A stretch of DNA of 29,200 bases from CANKHJ01 sp035556495 (GCA_035556495.1 DATMEW010000009.1:1-29200); one strand, 5' to 3'; counted from the stretch's first letter, positions 8,706-16,460 are shown. Program-made: numbers and translations. Notes: generated by a model from the letters alone, not told the origin.

Positions 8706-11444
8706 ATGGCAAAATCACCCGACAAGCCGAAACAGCCGCCCGTCCGCGCCAGTCGCGCCAAGGCGGCGCATGAAGCATTGCCGCCCATCGCGCCGGCGCT
8801 GGCGGAATTGCTCAATCCGGCCCTCAACCAGGGCACCGCCGGCCCCGGCTCCCAGACCGGCCTGCAACCGCCGCCGGACAACTCCCGCGACCGCCGCTCC
8901 GACTACGCCAAGGCGCATACGGCGCGGAAATCCGCCCGGACAGGATCTCACGGGCTGGGCGAAGCGCCACAGGCGGACTATCGCGGGCCGGCACCGACCG
9001 GCGCCAGCCGGCCGGACGTGAGCGCCGATTTCGCGGAAGCTTTCGGCATCGACCCCGACTTCGCCGAGCCTGATGCAAGCGGCGCGATTCGCGACATCGC
9101 CCAGGCCGCAACGGCCAAGGGCCGCCGCGCCGCCGAGGCACCCTCCATGTCGCCGGTTGCCGCCACGGCGGACGCGCTGGATCAGTTGCTGCGCGACGGC
9201 CGCAAGGAATTCGCCGAGGCCGACAAGATCTGGACACCGCACCGCCCGCCACGCCCGGAAAAGTCCGAAGGCGGCCAGCGCTTTCTCATCAAGTCGGACT
9301 TCGAGCCCAAAGGCGACCAGCCGACCGCCATCGCCGAACTGGTCGAGGGCGCGAACCGCCACGACCGCACCCAGGTGCTGCTCGGCGTCACCGGTTCCGG
9401 CAAGACCTTCACGATGGCCAAGGTGATCGAGCAAACCCAGCGCCCGGCCCTGATCCTCGCACCGAACAAGACGCTGGCCGCGCAGCTCTATGGCGAGTTC
9501 AAGAGCTTCTTCCCCGACAACGCCGTGGAGTATTTCGTCTCCTATTACGACTACTATCAGCCCGAAGCCTACGTGCCGCGCACCGACACCTATATCGAGA
9601 AGGAATCCTCGATCAACGAGCAGATCGACCGCATGCGCCACGCCGCGACGCGCGCGCTGCTGGAGCGCGACGACGTCATCATCGTCGCCTCGGTCTCCTG
9701 CATTTATGGTATCGGCTCGGTCGAAACCTATTCGGCCATGACCTTCGCGCTGAAGCAGGGCGAGCGCATCGACCAGCGCCAGCTCATCGCGGACCTGGTC
9801 GCCCTGCAATACAAGCGCACGGCCGGCGACTTCTCGCGCGGCACTTTTCGCGTGCGCGGCGACACCGTCGATATATTTCCCGCGCACTATGAGGATCGCG
9901 CCTGGCGCGTGAACCTGTTCGGCGACGAGGTGGAGTCGATCGAGGAATTCGACCCGCTCACCGGCCACAAGACCGATGCGCTGGAATTCGTGAAGATCTA
10001 CGCCAATTCGCATTATGTCACGCCGCGTCCGACCCTGATCCAGGCCATGAACAGCATCCGCGCCGAACTGAAATGGCGTCTGGAGCAACTCAATGCGCAA
10101 GGCCGGCTGCTGGAGGCTCAGCGCCTCGAACAGCGCGTGACCTTCGATCTCGAAATGATGGAATCGACCGGAAGCTGCGCCGGCATCGAGAATTATTCGC
10201 GCTATCTCACCGGCCGGCGGCCGGGCGAGCCGCCGCCGACCTTGTTCGAATACGTGCCCGACAATGCGCTGGTGTTCTGCGACGAAAGCCATGTGACCAT
10301 CCCGCAGATTGGCGCGATGTATCGCGGCGACTTCCGACGCAAGGCGACACTCGCCGAATACGGCTTCCGCCTGCCCTCCTGCATGGACAACCGCCCGCTA
10401 CGTTTCGAAGAATGGGACGCGATGCGGCCGGACAGCATCGCCGTCTCCGCGACGCCCGCGGCATGGGAACTGGAACAATCGGGCGGCGTCTTCGCCGAAC
10501 AGGTGATCCGCCCCACCGGCCTGATCGACCCGCCGGTGGACATCCGCCCCGCGCGTACGCAAGTGGATGATCTCGTCGGCGAGGTGCGGCAGGTCGCGCA
10601 GGCGGGCTATCGCGCGCTCGTCACCGTGCTGACCAAGCGCATGGCGGAGGACCTCACCGAATATCTGCATGAACAGGGCATCCGCGTGCGCTACATGCAT
10701 TCGGACATCGACACGCTGGAACGCATCGAGATCATCCGCGACCTGCGCCTCGGCGCTTTCGATGCACTGGTCGGCATCAACCTGCTGCGTGAGGGCCTCG
10801 ACATTCCCGAATGCGCGCTGGTCGCGATTCTCGATGCCGACAAGGAAGGCTTCCTGCGCAGCGAGACCTCGCTGATCCAGACCATCGGCCGCGCCGCGCG
10901 CAATGTCGACGGCCGCGTCATCCTTTACGCGGACCAGATGACCGGCTCGATGGAACGCGCCATCGCGGAGACCGACCGCCGCCGCGAGAAGCAGACCGCC
11001 TATAACACCGCCAACGGCATCACGCCGGAAAGCGTCAAGAAGCAGATCGGCGATATCCTCAACAGCGTCTACGAGCGCGACCATGTGCTGGTGGAAACCG
11101 CCGGACAGGGCATGACCGCGGAAGCCGCCACCATCGGCCACAACTTCGCGGCCGTGCTCGCGGACCTCGAAACGCGGATGCGGGAAGCCGCGGCCGACCT
11201 GAATTTCGAGGAAGCCGCGCGCCTGCGCGACGAACTGAAGCGCCTGCGCGCGACCGAGCTGGCGGTGGTGGACGATCCCACCGCCAGAATCGTGAACACC
11301 GCGCCGGGCGCGCGGCGCGGGCCGCGCAAGCCTTCCCTCGACGAGATGGGGCCGGGCGTCGAGGCCGTGCCCGCACGACCCGGGCCACGCTCCACCACCG
11401 GCCGCCCCGGCATGCGCGGCGGCTTCAAGCGGCGCGGACGGTGA
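8706..11444 (+). CDS. uvrB: Excinuclease ABC subunit UvrB
   Basis: This is the damage-verification helicase-like subunit of nucleotide excision repair; it receives DNA from UvrA and recruits UvrC. Counting from ATG 8706, the UvrB core starts near residue 193. It contains Walker A GVTGSGKT (227-234), the beta-hairpin YYDYYQPEAYVP (about 280-291), DESH of motif II (526-529), and the second RecA-like lobe with YMHSDIDTLERIEI and NLLREGLDIPE. The C-terminal UVR coiled coil that contacts UvrC lies near 816-850. The protein has 912 residues against about 670 in E. coli. The excess is a 192-residue Ala/Pro-rich N-terminal extension, common in alphaproteobacteria, and a basic tail ending FKRRGR. ATG at 8688 is an alternative start; neither start has a clear Shine-Dalgarno. 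I saw no convincing LexA box upstream. Confidence 0.97.
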   Translation: MAKSPDKPKQPPVRASRAKAAHEALPPIAPALAELLNPALNQGTAGPGSQTGLQPPPDNSRDRRSDYAKAHTARKSARTGSHGLGEAPQADYRGPAPTGASRPDVSADFAEAFGIDPDFAEPDASGAIRDIAQAATAKGRRAAEAPSMSPVAATADALDQLLRDGRKEFAEADKIWTPHRPPRPEKSEGGQRFLIKSDFEPKGDQPTAIAELVEGANRHDRTQVLLGVTGSGKTFTMAKVIEQTQRPALILAPNKTLAAQLYGEFKSFFPDNAVEYFVSYYDYYQPEAYVPRTDTYIEKESSINEQIDRMRHAATRALLERDDVIIVASVSCIYGIGSVETYSAMTFALKQGERIDQRQLIADLVALQYKRTAGDFSRGTFRVRGDTVDIFPAHYEDRAWRVNLFGDEVESIEEFDPLTGHKTDALEFVKIYANSHYVTPRPTLIQAMNSIRAELKWRLEQLNAQGRLLEAQRLEQRVTFDLEMMESTGSCAGIENYSRYLTGRRPGEPPPTLFEYVPDNALVFCDESHVTIPQIGAMYRGDFRRKATLAEYGFRLPSCMDNRPLRFEEWDAMRPDSIAVSATPAAWELEQSGGVFAEQVIRPTGLIDPPVDIRPARTQVDDLVGEVRQVAQAGYRALVTVLTKRMAEDLTEYLHEQGIRVRYMHSDIDTLERIEIIRDLRLGAFDALVGINLLREGLDIPECALVAILDADKEGFLRSETSLIQTIGRAARNVDGRVILYADQMTGSMERAIAETDRRREKQTAYNTANGITPESVKKQIGDILNSVYERDHVLVETAGQGMTAEAATIGHNFAAVLADLETRMREAAADLNFEEAARLRDELKRLRATELAVVDDPTARIVNTAPGARRGPRKPSLDEMGPGVEAVPARPGPRSTTGRPGMRGGFKRRGR

Positions 11445-11490
11445 ACGGATCGCCGCCGTCCTCTGGCCGCGCCGACAGCCTCCTGCCCAT

Positions 11491-11520
11491 AAAAAAGACC
11501 CCGCCTGAGCGGGGCCTTTT
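11491..11520. terminator. Bidirectional intrinsic terminator between uvrB and the 11550 gene
   Basis: A perfect stem CCCCGC (11499-11504) / GCGGGG (11509-11514) closes a CTGA loop. It is flanked by six A on the left and four T on the right, so it can act for uvrB on the plus strand and for the convergent small gene on the minus strand. Confidence 0.9.
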
Positions 11521-11549
11521 CTGATCGAAAATCGTATCAGTGAATCGCC

Positions 11550-11855
11550 TCAACAGGTCGTCCGGGTGCGGCTCACCACGGTGCCATTCGGCCGGCGCTC
11601 CCGCACCGTCACTTCGCGGCAGTGCGCCCGGCTGTTGTGAATGCGGCGATCCCGCTCCCGGTGATAGCGCCGGTCCCTCATGTCGCGCCGGTCACGCATG
11701 TGCCGATGCGGCTCGCCGATCCGGACCGAAACGCCGTTCGCTCCCGCGCGGAGGCCGACCTGCGCCGCCGCCGGCGTCGGAACGGACGTGTAAAGAACCG
11801 CCGCGCCCAGCGCGATGGCCGCCATCGCGGATATTTTCGAGCCGAACATAGTCAT
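11550..11855 (-). CDS. Small secreted Arg-rich hypothetical protein
   Basis: This is a 101-residue protein with a Sec-type signal peptide. The first about 33 residues are hydrophobic and end in TPAAAQ, a plausible signal peptidase I site. The mature part is very basic. It holds a short tandem motif, MRDRRD then MRDRRY, followed by HRERDRR, and then two Cys residues that bracket an REVTVRERRPNGTVV segment. This Cys-...-PNGTVV pattern recalls many small periplasmic proteins of rhizobia, but I know of no function for them. The ATG at 11855 is supported by an AGGAGGG Shine-Dalgarno 6-7 bases upstream; an in-frame ATG at 11849 is less well placed. It converges on uvrB across a shared terminator and appears monocistronic. 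Confidence 0.8.
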   Translation of the reverse strand: MTMFGSKISAMAAIALGAAVLYTSVPTPAAAQVGLRAGANGVSVRIGEPHRHMRDRRDMRDRRYHRERDRRIHNSRAHCREVTVRERRPNGTVVSRTRTTC

Positions 11856-12127
11856 GTCTTTCCCTCCTGCGTTGCGCCTTCAACGTGGAGATCGCCGTGA
11901 CGTTCCGGCAAACTCGCGATCCGGTCATCGGCGGCCATTTCCGGGGCGTTTTCAGCCGCCAGGTGGCTTCCGCCATCGCGGGAATGGTAATTTTCTGTTC
12001 ACTGCCTTGGTAGAAATCGCCGGAACGCCTCGAAACCGTCCTTGCTCTGCCCTATTCAGATGCCTTCATGAGATGATGAGGGGTCCGCCGAGGCGAACCC
12101 TCCCCCATGGTTCAGACGAGGTCCTGA

Positions 12128-12565
12128 ATGAACGCAAAACCCGAGAAGCTTGGAGAGGTCGACAAAGCGGCCGCTGCCGCGGCGGAATTCGAGGGCGAGA
12201 TTCGCGAATTTGTCCGCAAGGATTTGTCTGCCTGGCGCAGGCCACGCACCGAGACGACGGGGGATACAGCCGTGACCAACATCGATACGCTCATCCAGCG
12301 CGTCTCTCATGCCTCGGTCGAGGAAATCGACCGCGTGATCGCCGAACTGACCCACCTGCGCAACACCCTGGCCGCCGAGGGGGAGCGCATCCGCCGCGAG
12401 ATCACCAACTACGCCGGGTTGTCTCAGTCGGCGATGACATCCCTCAAGATCATGGCGGACAGTCTCACCCAGTTCAGCCCCACGGCACCGAGCGCACCGG
12501 CACCGACGCCGCCGGCCGCCGCGCCGGAAGAGACGGACCAGCAACCGCAGCAAAGCGCGGGTTGA
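12128..12565 (+). CDS. Hypothetical coiled-coil protein
   Basis: This is a 145-residue soluble protein without a signal peptide or membrane helix. Residues 1-45 are charged and Ala-rich. Residues 50-110 look helical, with heptad-like spacing in IDTLIQRVSHASVEEIDRVI followed by LTHLRNTLAAEGERIRREI. The last 30 residues are Pro/Ala/Gln-rich and probably disordered. I do not recognise a named family; similar short proteins occur in rhizobial genomes as uncharacterised ORFs. It lies between two other small unknown genes and is followed about 50 bases later by a strong terminator, so it is probably transcribed alone. The ATG at 12128 has only a weak AGACGAGG-like Shine-Dalgarno (12113-12120). Confidence 0.75.
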   Translation: MNAKPEKLGEVDKAAAAAAEFEGEIREFVRKDLSAWRRPRTETTGDTAVTNIDTLIQRVSHASVEEIDRVIAELTHLRNTLAAEGERIRREITNYAGLSQSAMTSLKIMADSLTQFSPTAPSAPAPTPPAAAPEETDQQPQQSAG

Positions 12566-12617
12566 CCGCCCGCCTGCGCTGGTGGCGCTGAGGCGCGCCC
12601 AGCGCCTGCCTAAAAGG

Positions 12618-12647
12618 AAAAAGCCTGCTCTAGCGAGCAGGCTTTTT
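12618..12647. terminator. Bidirectional intrinsic terminator
   Basis: A perfect 13-bp stem (12618-12630 with 12635-12647) has a TAGC loop and reads AAAAAGCCTGCTC on the left arm. The A and T tracts form the ends of the stem, so it works in both directions between the convergent genes ending at 12565 and 12699. Confidence 0.93.
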
Positions 12648-12698
12648 CAATTCCGGCGATCATGAAGGAAGGCTGAGTTGTTCGGGCTTCCCGCGGCC

Positions 12699-12866
12699 TC
12701 AGCGCGCCGGCGCGCTCTGCGCGGCGTTGGCGGTCGTGGCCATGCCCGGCAGCGGCGGCAGCCCTTGGGCATTACCCACAACGACGGCAACAGCGACGAT
12801 CGCGACAGCGGCCGTCAGCGTCGCATACATCCAGCCGAAAATCTTCAAGCCCCGAACGTCAGCCAT
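12699..12866 (-). CDS. Small single-pass membrane protein, hypothetical
   Basis: This is a 55-residue protein starting MADVRGLKIFGW. It has one hydrophobic helix of about 23 residues (YATLTAAVAIVAVAVVVG) and a short Pro/Ala-rich C-terminus. The positive N-terminal residues before the helix suggest an N-in orientation, with the tail in the periplasm. I chose ATG 12866 rather than the longer GTG/ATG frame to 12950 because the extra 28 residues are polar, Cys-rich and unlike a membrane protein N-terminus. The Shine-Dalgarno is weak (CTGGGG two bases before). The family is unknown to me, and a gene this short could be spurious, although the coherent helix and the shared terminator on its 3' side support it. 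Confidence 0.6.
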   Translation of the reverse strand: MADVRGLKIFGWMYATLTAAVAIVAVAVVVGNAQGLPPLPGMATTANAAQSAPAR

Positions 12867-13324
12867 CGCCCCAGTTTCCGTCTCTCGATCCGCTTTCGAA
12901 TTGCTGCCACAACACCGCCATGAACCGATTGGTTCCACAGGTGCGTGCATCCAGCAGGTTCGATGAAAAACCCTTCCAAATCCTGAAGCCCGCCTTCAAA
13001 GACACACCGCCGTGTCTGTGAAAGCGGCCGATGCGTCCCTGGCCGGAGAGCAATGCCTCCGCCCCAGATCATCCGCTATATGGGATTCAGGAGCGCCGCG
13101 TCGCCGGGGTCGGCATGGCGGAGAGATACTCCGGCCGATTCCCGCCCTGCCGACGCTGACGGCGGCCGATATAGGCGAGGGTTCCGGCGGAGTAAACCGC
13201 TTCCGGATGTCGGGAAAACGATGACATCCGGAGTGTATTTTCCGGGTGACAGTCGCCGGCCGGAGGCGCGTTCCGCGCCCGCCGAACTCCCGCCGTCCGC
13301 CACGGACCACGCGGTATTCCGGCC
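12867..13324. other. 458-base gap without a supported gene
   Basis: No convincing coding frame, tRNA or repeat copy is seen here. Two inverted repeats stand out: AGACAC (13000-13005) / GTGTCT (13012-13017), and the longer TCCGGATGTC (13202-13211) / GACATCCGGA (13223-13232). The right part is downstream of ychF on the minus strand, and the left part must hold the promoter of the small membrane protein gene. Confidence 0.5.
13202..13232. repeat. Perfect 10-bp inverted repeat downstream of ychF
   Basis: Arms TCCGGATGTC and GACATCCGGA are separated by 11 bases. On the plus side it is followed by GTGTATTTT; on the minus side, the direction of ychF transcription, no T-run follows. It may be the ychF 3'-end hairpin or a protein-binding palindrome. 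Confidence 0.55.
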
Positions 13325-14422
13325 TCAGGTGGCGAAGCGGAAGTGCATCACGTCGCCGTCCGCGACGACGTATTCCTTGCCTTCCAGCCGCAGCTTGCCG
13401 GCGTCGCGGGCGCCGGCCTCGCCGCCCAGCGTGACATAGTCGTTATAGGCGATGGTCTCCGAGCGGATGAAGCCGCGCTCGAAGTCGGTATGGATGACGC
13501 CGGCGGCCTGCGGCGCCCGGGTGCCCTTGGTGATGGTCCAGGCCCGCGCTTCCTTCGGCCCGACCGTGAAATAGGTGACGAGGGACAACAGCCCGTAGCC
13601 GGCGCGGATCAGCCGGTCGAGGCCAGCTTCCTCAAGACCCAGCGTCTCCAGATATTCGGCGCGCTCCTCGCGCGGCAGCACCGCCAGCTCCGATTCGATC
13701 TTGGCCGAGATCGCCACGGCCACCGCGCCTTCCTCCCTGGCGCGGGCCTCCACGAGGCGCGAGAAAGCATTGCCGGTGGCGGCCGAGCCTTCGTCCACGT
13801 TGCAGACATAGAGCACCGGCTTGGAAGTCATCAGCCCCAGCATCGCGAAGATGCGTTCCTCTTCCGGCTTGCGCTCCACCAGCCGCGCCGGCTTGCCGTC
13901 GCGCAGCAGCGCCAGCGCGCGCTGCACGAGGTCGAGCATTTCCTTCGCTTCCTTGTCGTTGCCGCGCGCCTTCTTTTCGAGCCCGTCCACGCGCTTTTCG
14001 AGGCTGTCGAGGTCAGCGAGCATCAGCTCGGTCTCGATGGTCTCGATGTCGGCGATGGGATCGACCTTGCCGTCGACATGGGTGACGTCGCCATCCTCGA
14101 AGCAGCGCACCACATGGGCGATGGCGTCCACCTCGCGGATATTGGCCAGAAACTGATTGCCCAGCCCCTCGCCGCGCGAGGCTCCGCGCACCAGCCCGGC
14201 GATATCCACGAAGGTCAGCCGGGTCGGCACGGTCTGCTGCGACTTCGCGATCTGCGCCAGCTTCTCAAGGCGCGGATCGGGCACGGCGACTTCGCCGACA
14301 TTCGGCTCGATGGTGCAGAACGGATAATTCGCCGCCTGCGCAGCCGCCGACTCCGTCAGCGCGTTGAAAAGCGTCGATTTGCCGACATTCGGCAGGCCGA
14401 CGATGCCACATTTGAAACCCAT
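13325..14422 (-). CDS. ychF: Redox-regulated ATPase YchF
   Basis: This is a 365-residue Obg-related P-loop protein of the YchF/OLA1 group, which hydrolyses ATP rather than GTP and associates with ribosomes. It has the G1 loop GLPNVGKS (residues 9-16) at the N-terminus, FVDIAGLVRGAS as the G3 region, a coiled-coil insertion in the middle (DSLEKRVDGLEKKARGND), an NVDE motif in place of the GTP-specific NKxD, and a C-terminal TGS domain ending in GDVMHFRFAT. The length is exactly that of the family. It lies 19 bases after pth on the same strand, an arrangement conserved in many proteobacteria, so pth-ychF is probably one operon linked to translation. The ATG at 14422 is followed directly by the P-loop strand, so the start is secure. 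Confidence 0.97.
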   Translation of the reverse strand: MGFKCGIVGLPNVGKSTLFNALTESAAAQAANYPFCTIEPNVGEVAVPDPRLEKLAQIAKSQQTVPTRLTFVDIAGLVRGASRGEGLGNQFLANIREVDAIAHVVRCFEDGDVTHVDGKVDPIADIETIETELMLADLDSLEKRVDGLEKKARGNDKEAKEMLDLVQRALALLRDGKPARLVERKPEEERIFAMLGLMTSKPVLYVCNVDEGSAATGNAFSRLVEARAREEGAVAVAISAKIESELAVLPREERAEYLETLGLEEAGLDRLIRAGYGLLSLVTYFTVGPKEARAWTITKGTRAPQAAGVIHTDFERGFIRSETIAYNDYVTLGGEAGARDAGKLRLEGKEYVVADGDVMHFRFAT

Positions 14423-14441
14423 CGCTCTCGATCCCGATCCT

Positions 14442-15050
14442 TCAGCCCGGCTTGCCGTCGCGCTCGCGCACGACGAAGCCCTTGGCGTCCATCGCCAGAT
14501 GGACCTTGTTCTGAAACCCCGCGTCGTCGCCCTTCACGAGCATCACGGCATTGTCCGCAACGATGTCGCACAAGGCCGCGACCCATTCACGCTCGCTCTT
14601 GGCGAAATCGCTCAATACATAGTTCGGCACCATCTCCTTGACGCCGGGATGACCGACGCCGATCCGCACGCGGCGATAGTCGTTGCCGATATGGGCGGTG
14701 ATGGAGCGCAGGCCGTTGTGGCCGGCCGCGCCGCCGCCGGTCTTCACCCGCAACTTGCCCGGCGGCAGGTCCACCTCGTCATGCAGGACGACGACATCCT
14801 TGAGGGGGATCTTGTAGAAACCCACGGCTTCCGCCACGGCGCGACCGGATTCGTTCATGTAGGTGCCCGGCAGCAGCAGCAGCGCACGCTCGCCGCCGAT
14901 CACGCCTTCGCTCACCGCGCCCTGAAACTTGCGCCGCCACGACGGCAGGTTATGACGCCGCGCAATGGCGTCCACGGCCATGAAGCCGATATTGTGCCGA
15001 TTGCCGGCATAGGCGCTGCCCGGATTTCCGAGACCGACGATAAGCCGCAT
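14442..15050 (-). CDS. pth: Peptidyl-tRNA hydrolase
   Basis: This is a 202-residue Pth1 enzyme that cleaves the ester bond of peptidyl-tRNAs released from stalled ribosomes. The N-terminus MRLIVGLGNPG is diagnostic, with Asn9 and catalytic His19 in NRHNIGF. TYMNESG carries the substrate-contacting Asn, and HDEVDLPPG followed by KTGGGAAGHNGLRSI completes the active site. Length and motifs are complete. It sits between rplY (terminated upstream by a strong hairpin) and ychF, so it probably has its own promoter in the 130-base gap and is cotranscribed with ychF. The start ATG at 15050 leads directly into the first beta strand. Confidence 0.97.
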   Translation of the reverse strand: MRLIVGLGNPGSAYAGNRHNIGFMAVDAIARRHNLPSWRRKFQGAVSEGVIGGERALLLLPGTYMNESGRAVAEAVGFYKIPLKDVVVLHDEVDLPPGKLRVKTGGGAAGHNGLRSITAHIGNDYRRVRIGVGHPGVKEMVPNYVLSDFAKSEREWVAALCDIVADNAVMLVKGDDAGFQNKVHLAMDAKGFVVRERDGKPG

Positions 15051-15091
15051 GGGACACGAACCCCGACCACAACGTCAGGACAGGCGATAAC

Positions 15092-15119
15092 AAAAAGCCG
15101 GCGGCTTAAGGCCACCGGC
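15092..15119 (-). terminator. Intrinsic terminator of rplY
   Basis: Read on the minus strand, GCCGGTGGC (15119-15111), loop CTTAA and GCCGCCGGC (15105-15097) form a 9-bp stem with one G-U pair, followed by five T (15096-15092). A second, T-less inverted repeat, CCGGGCGG (15138-15145) / CCGCCCGG (15168-15175), lies between it and the rplY stop. Confidence 0.88.
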
Positions 15120-15182
15120 CGATGGCGCAATATGAGGCCGGGCGGGCAAAGCGCAGTGACGCTCCGTCCGCCCGGACCGAAC

Positions 15183-15830
15183 TCACTTCTTCTCGGCGGG
15201 CTTCTTCTCGGCCGCGGCAGCCGGTGCGGCAGCAGCAGCAGCCGGCGCTTCGGCTTCCTCGGCCGCGCCGGACGGCGGCACGATCGTGACCAGCGTCTGA
15301 TCGGCCTTGCCGACGATCTTCACGTTCGCCGGCAGCTTGACCTCGCTCAGATGGCGGGACGAGTTGATGTCCATATCCGAGATATCGATGTCGATCGCAT
15401 CGGGAATCGCATCGGCCGGCACCTCAAGCTCCAGCGTATGGACGACGATGTTCACCGTGCCGCCACGCTTCACGCCGGGCGCGCCTTCGCCGCCATGGAC
15501 ACGAATCGGAATGCCGACGCGGATCGTGGCGCCGGCGCCCAGGCGCAGGAAGTCCACATGGATCGGCGTATCCTTGACCGGATCGACCTGATAGTCGCGC
15601 GGCAGCACGCGATGCTTCGCGCCATCGACCTCGATGTCGAAAATCGTGCTGAGGAAGCGGCCGGCATAGATGGTCTGCTTCAGTTCAGCGAAATCGAGGG
15701 AAATCGGCAGCGGAGCTTTGCTGTCGCCATAAATCACGCCCGGCACGCGGCCGGACCGACGCTCTGCCCGGGCGGCCCCCTTGCCGGCCTTCGGGCGCGC
15801 CATCGCCTTCATCTCTTTGACGGTCGCCAT
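15183..15830 (-). CDS. rplY: 50S ribosomal protein L25/general stress protein Ctc
   Basis: This is a 215-residue two-domain bL25 (Ctc/TL5 form) that binds 5S rRNA in the large subunit. The N-terminal L25 domain includes RRSGRVPGVIYG and DFAELKQ, and the C-terminal beta domain includes KRGGTVNIVVHTLELEVPA. The last about 30 residues are an Ala/Glu/Lys-rich low-complexity tail ending EKKPAEKK. I placed the start at ATG 15830 because AAGGA (15842-15838) is spaced 7 bases from it; ATG 15836 would leave almost no spacing, and the longer frame to 15896 runs through the leader hairpin. It is monocistronic, with a promoter-like element and hairpin upstream and a strong terminator downstream. Confidence 0.96.
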   Translation of the reverse strand: MATVKEMKAMARPKAGKGAARAERRSGRVPGVIYGDSKAPLPISLDFAELKQTIYAGRFLSTIFDIEVDGAKHRVLPRDYQVDPVKDTPIHVDFLRLGAGATIRVGIPIRVHGGEGAPGVKRGGTVNIVVHTLELEVPADAIPDAIDIDISDMDINSSRHLSEVKLPANVKIVGKADQTLVTIVPPSGAAEEAEAPAAAAAAPAAAAEKKPAEKK

Positions 15831-15860
15831 GGTCATGTCCTTGATATCATTAAATAATAA

Positions 15861-15879
15861 AGGCCGATACAATCGGCCT
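15861..15879 (-). promoter_or_regulatory. Leader hairpin ahead of rplY, attenuator-like
   Basis: On the minus strand AGGCCGAT, loop TGT and ATCGGCCT form a perfect 8-bp stem that runs into TTATTATTT, ending about 30 bases before the rplY start. A hairpin plus T-rich tail inside the leader looks like an intrinsic terminator or a protein-binding leader structure. Confidence 0.6.
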
Positions 15880-15931
15880 CCCATGCGCTGCGGCATGCCT
15901 CCAGGGGTGCTGGGGCCGCAGGCGCGCGGGC

Positions 15932-15960
15932 TTCTTAACGCCGTGGGCGCGAAAATACAA
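15932..15960 (-). promoter_or_regulatory. Possible sigma70-type promoter of rplY
   Basis: On the minus strand, TTGTAT (15960-15955) is followed after 17 bases by TAAGAA (15937-15932). This would give a leader of about 95 bases that contains the hairpin at 15861-15879. The match is partial and no other support exists. Confidence 0.3.
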
Positions 15961-15970
15961 GAAAACTGCG

Positions 15971-15995
15971 CATCGCCCCGGCATCGCGGGCGATG
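15971..15995 (-). terminator. Probable terminator of ubiK
   Basis: CATCGCCC and GGGCGATG form an 8-bp stem around a 9-base loop, about 30 bases after the ubiK stop. On the minus strand a T-rich stretch (TTTTCTTGTATTTT) starts five bases beyond the stem, so the geometry is slightly loose for an intrinsic terminator. Confidence 0.5.
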
Positions 15996-16025
15996 GATGG
16001 GCCGTGGCGAGGGGTGTGCCGAAGG

Positions 16026-16310
16026 CTAGATCGGACCGCGGCTTTCGGGCGTTCCGGGCTTCGCGGCCAACTGCCCTTCCAGCAGTTCGAGCCGGGCCTT
16101 CAGCGTCTCATTCTCCTCGCGGGCGAGCCGCGCCATCTCCTTCACCGCCTCGAATTCCTCGCGGGTGACGACATCGAGATCGCGCAGGACGCGCTCGGCC
16201 TGGGCCCGCACGACGGTGTCGACCTCGCGGCGAAGCCCCTGCGCCATGCCGGCGGCGTCGTTCATCAGCCGGCCGAACTCGTCGAAAATGCGGTTGTTGG
16301 TCTGGACCAT
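16026..16310 (-). CDS. ubiK: Accessory factor UbiK family protein (BMFP domain)
   Basis: This is a 94-residue coiled-coil protein. It starts MVQTNNRIFDEFGRLMNDAA, an amphipathic helix, then RREVDTVVRAQAERVLRDLD, and a C-terminal heptad coil FEAVKEMARLAREENETLKARLELLE. The order amphipathic helix, linker, coiled coil is that of the BMFP/YqiC/UbiK family: trimeric membrane-associated proteins that in E. coli help the ubiquinone-biosynthesis metabolon under aerobic conditions. I chose ATG 16310, preceded by GGAG at a 6-base spacing; the longer frame to 16370 adds an unrelated basic stretch. It is divergent from lgt, with about 150 bases between them. Family membership is clear, while the ubiquinone role in this organism is inferred from the family. 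Confidence 0.88.
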   Translation of the reverse strand: MVQTNNRIFDEFGRLMNDAAGMAQGLRREVDTVVRAQAERVLRDLDVVTREEFEAVKEMARLAREENETLKARLELLEGQLAAKPGTPESRGPI

Positions 16311-16460
16311 GCTGGGCTCCGGCAAAGGGATGTTCGGACAGACAATGGCGACACCGCGCCGGCGCCGCAAGATATGCCGCTCCTTACGTTGACGGCGGGG
16401 ATACCCTGTTTCAAGAGCGATGGCATATCATCGCCCCTCCGAAGCGCAGGATTCGCCCGC

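Noticed and set aside
12945..12970. GGTTCGAT resembling a tRNA T-loop
   Set aside because: No acceptor, D or anticodon stem can be paired around it.
13343..14641. Plus-strand open frame over ychF and pth
   Set aside because: It crosses two well-supported minus-strand genes and lacks any recognisable motif.
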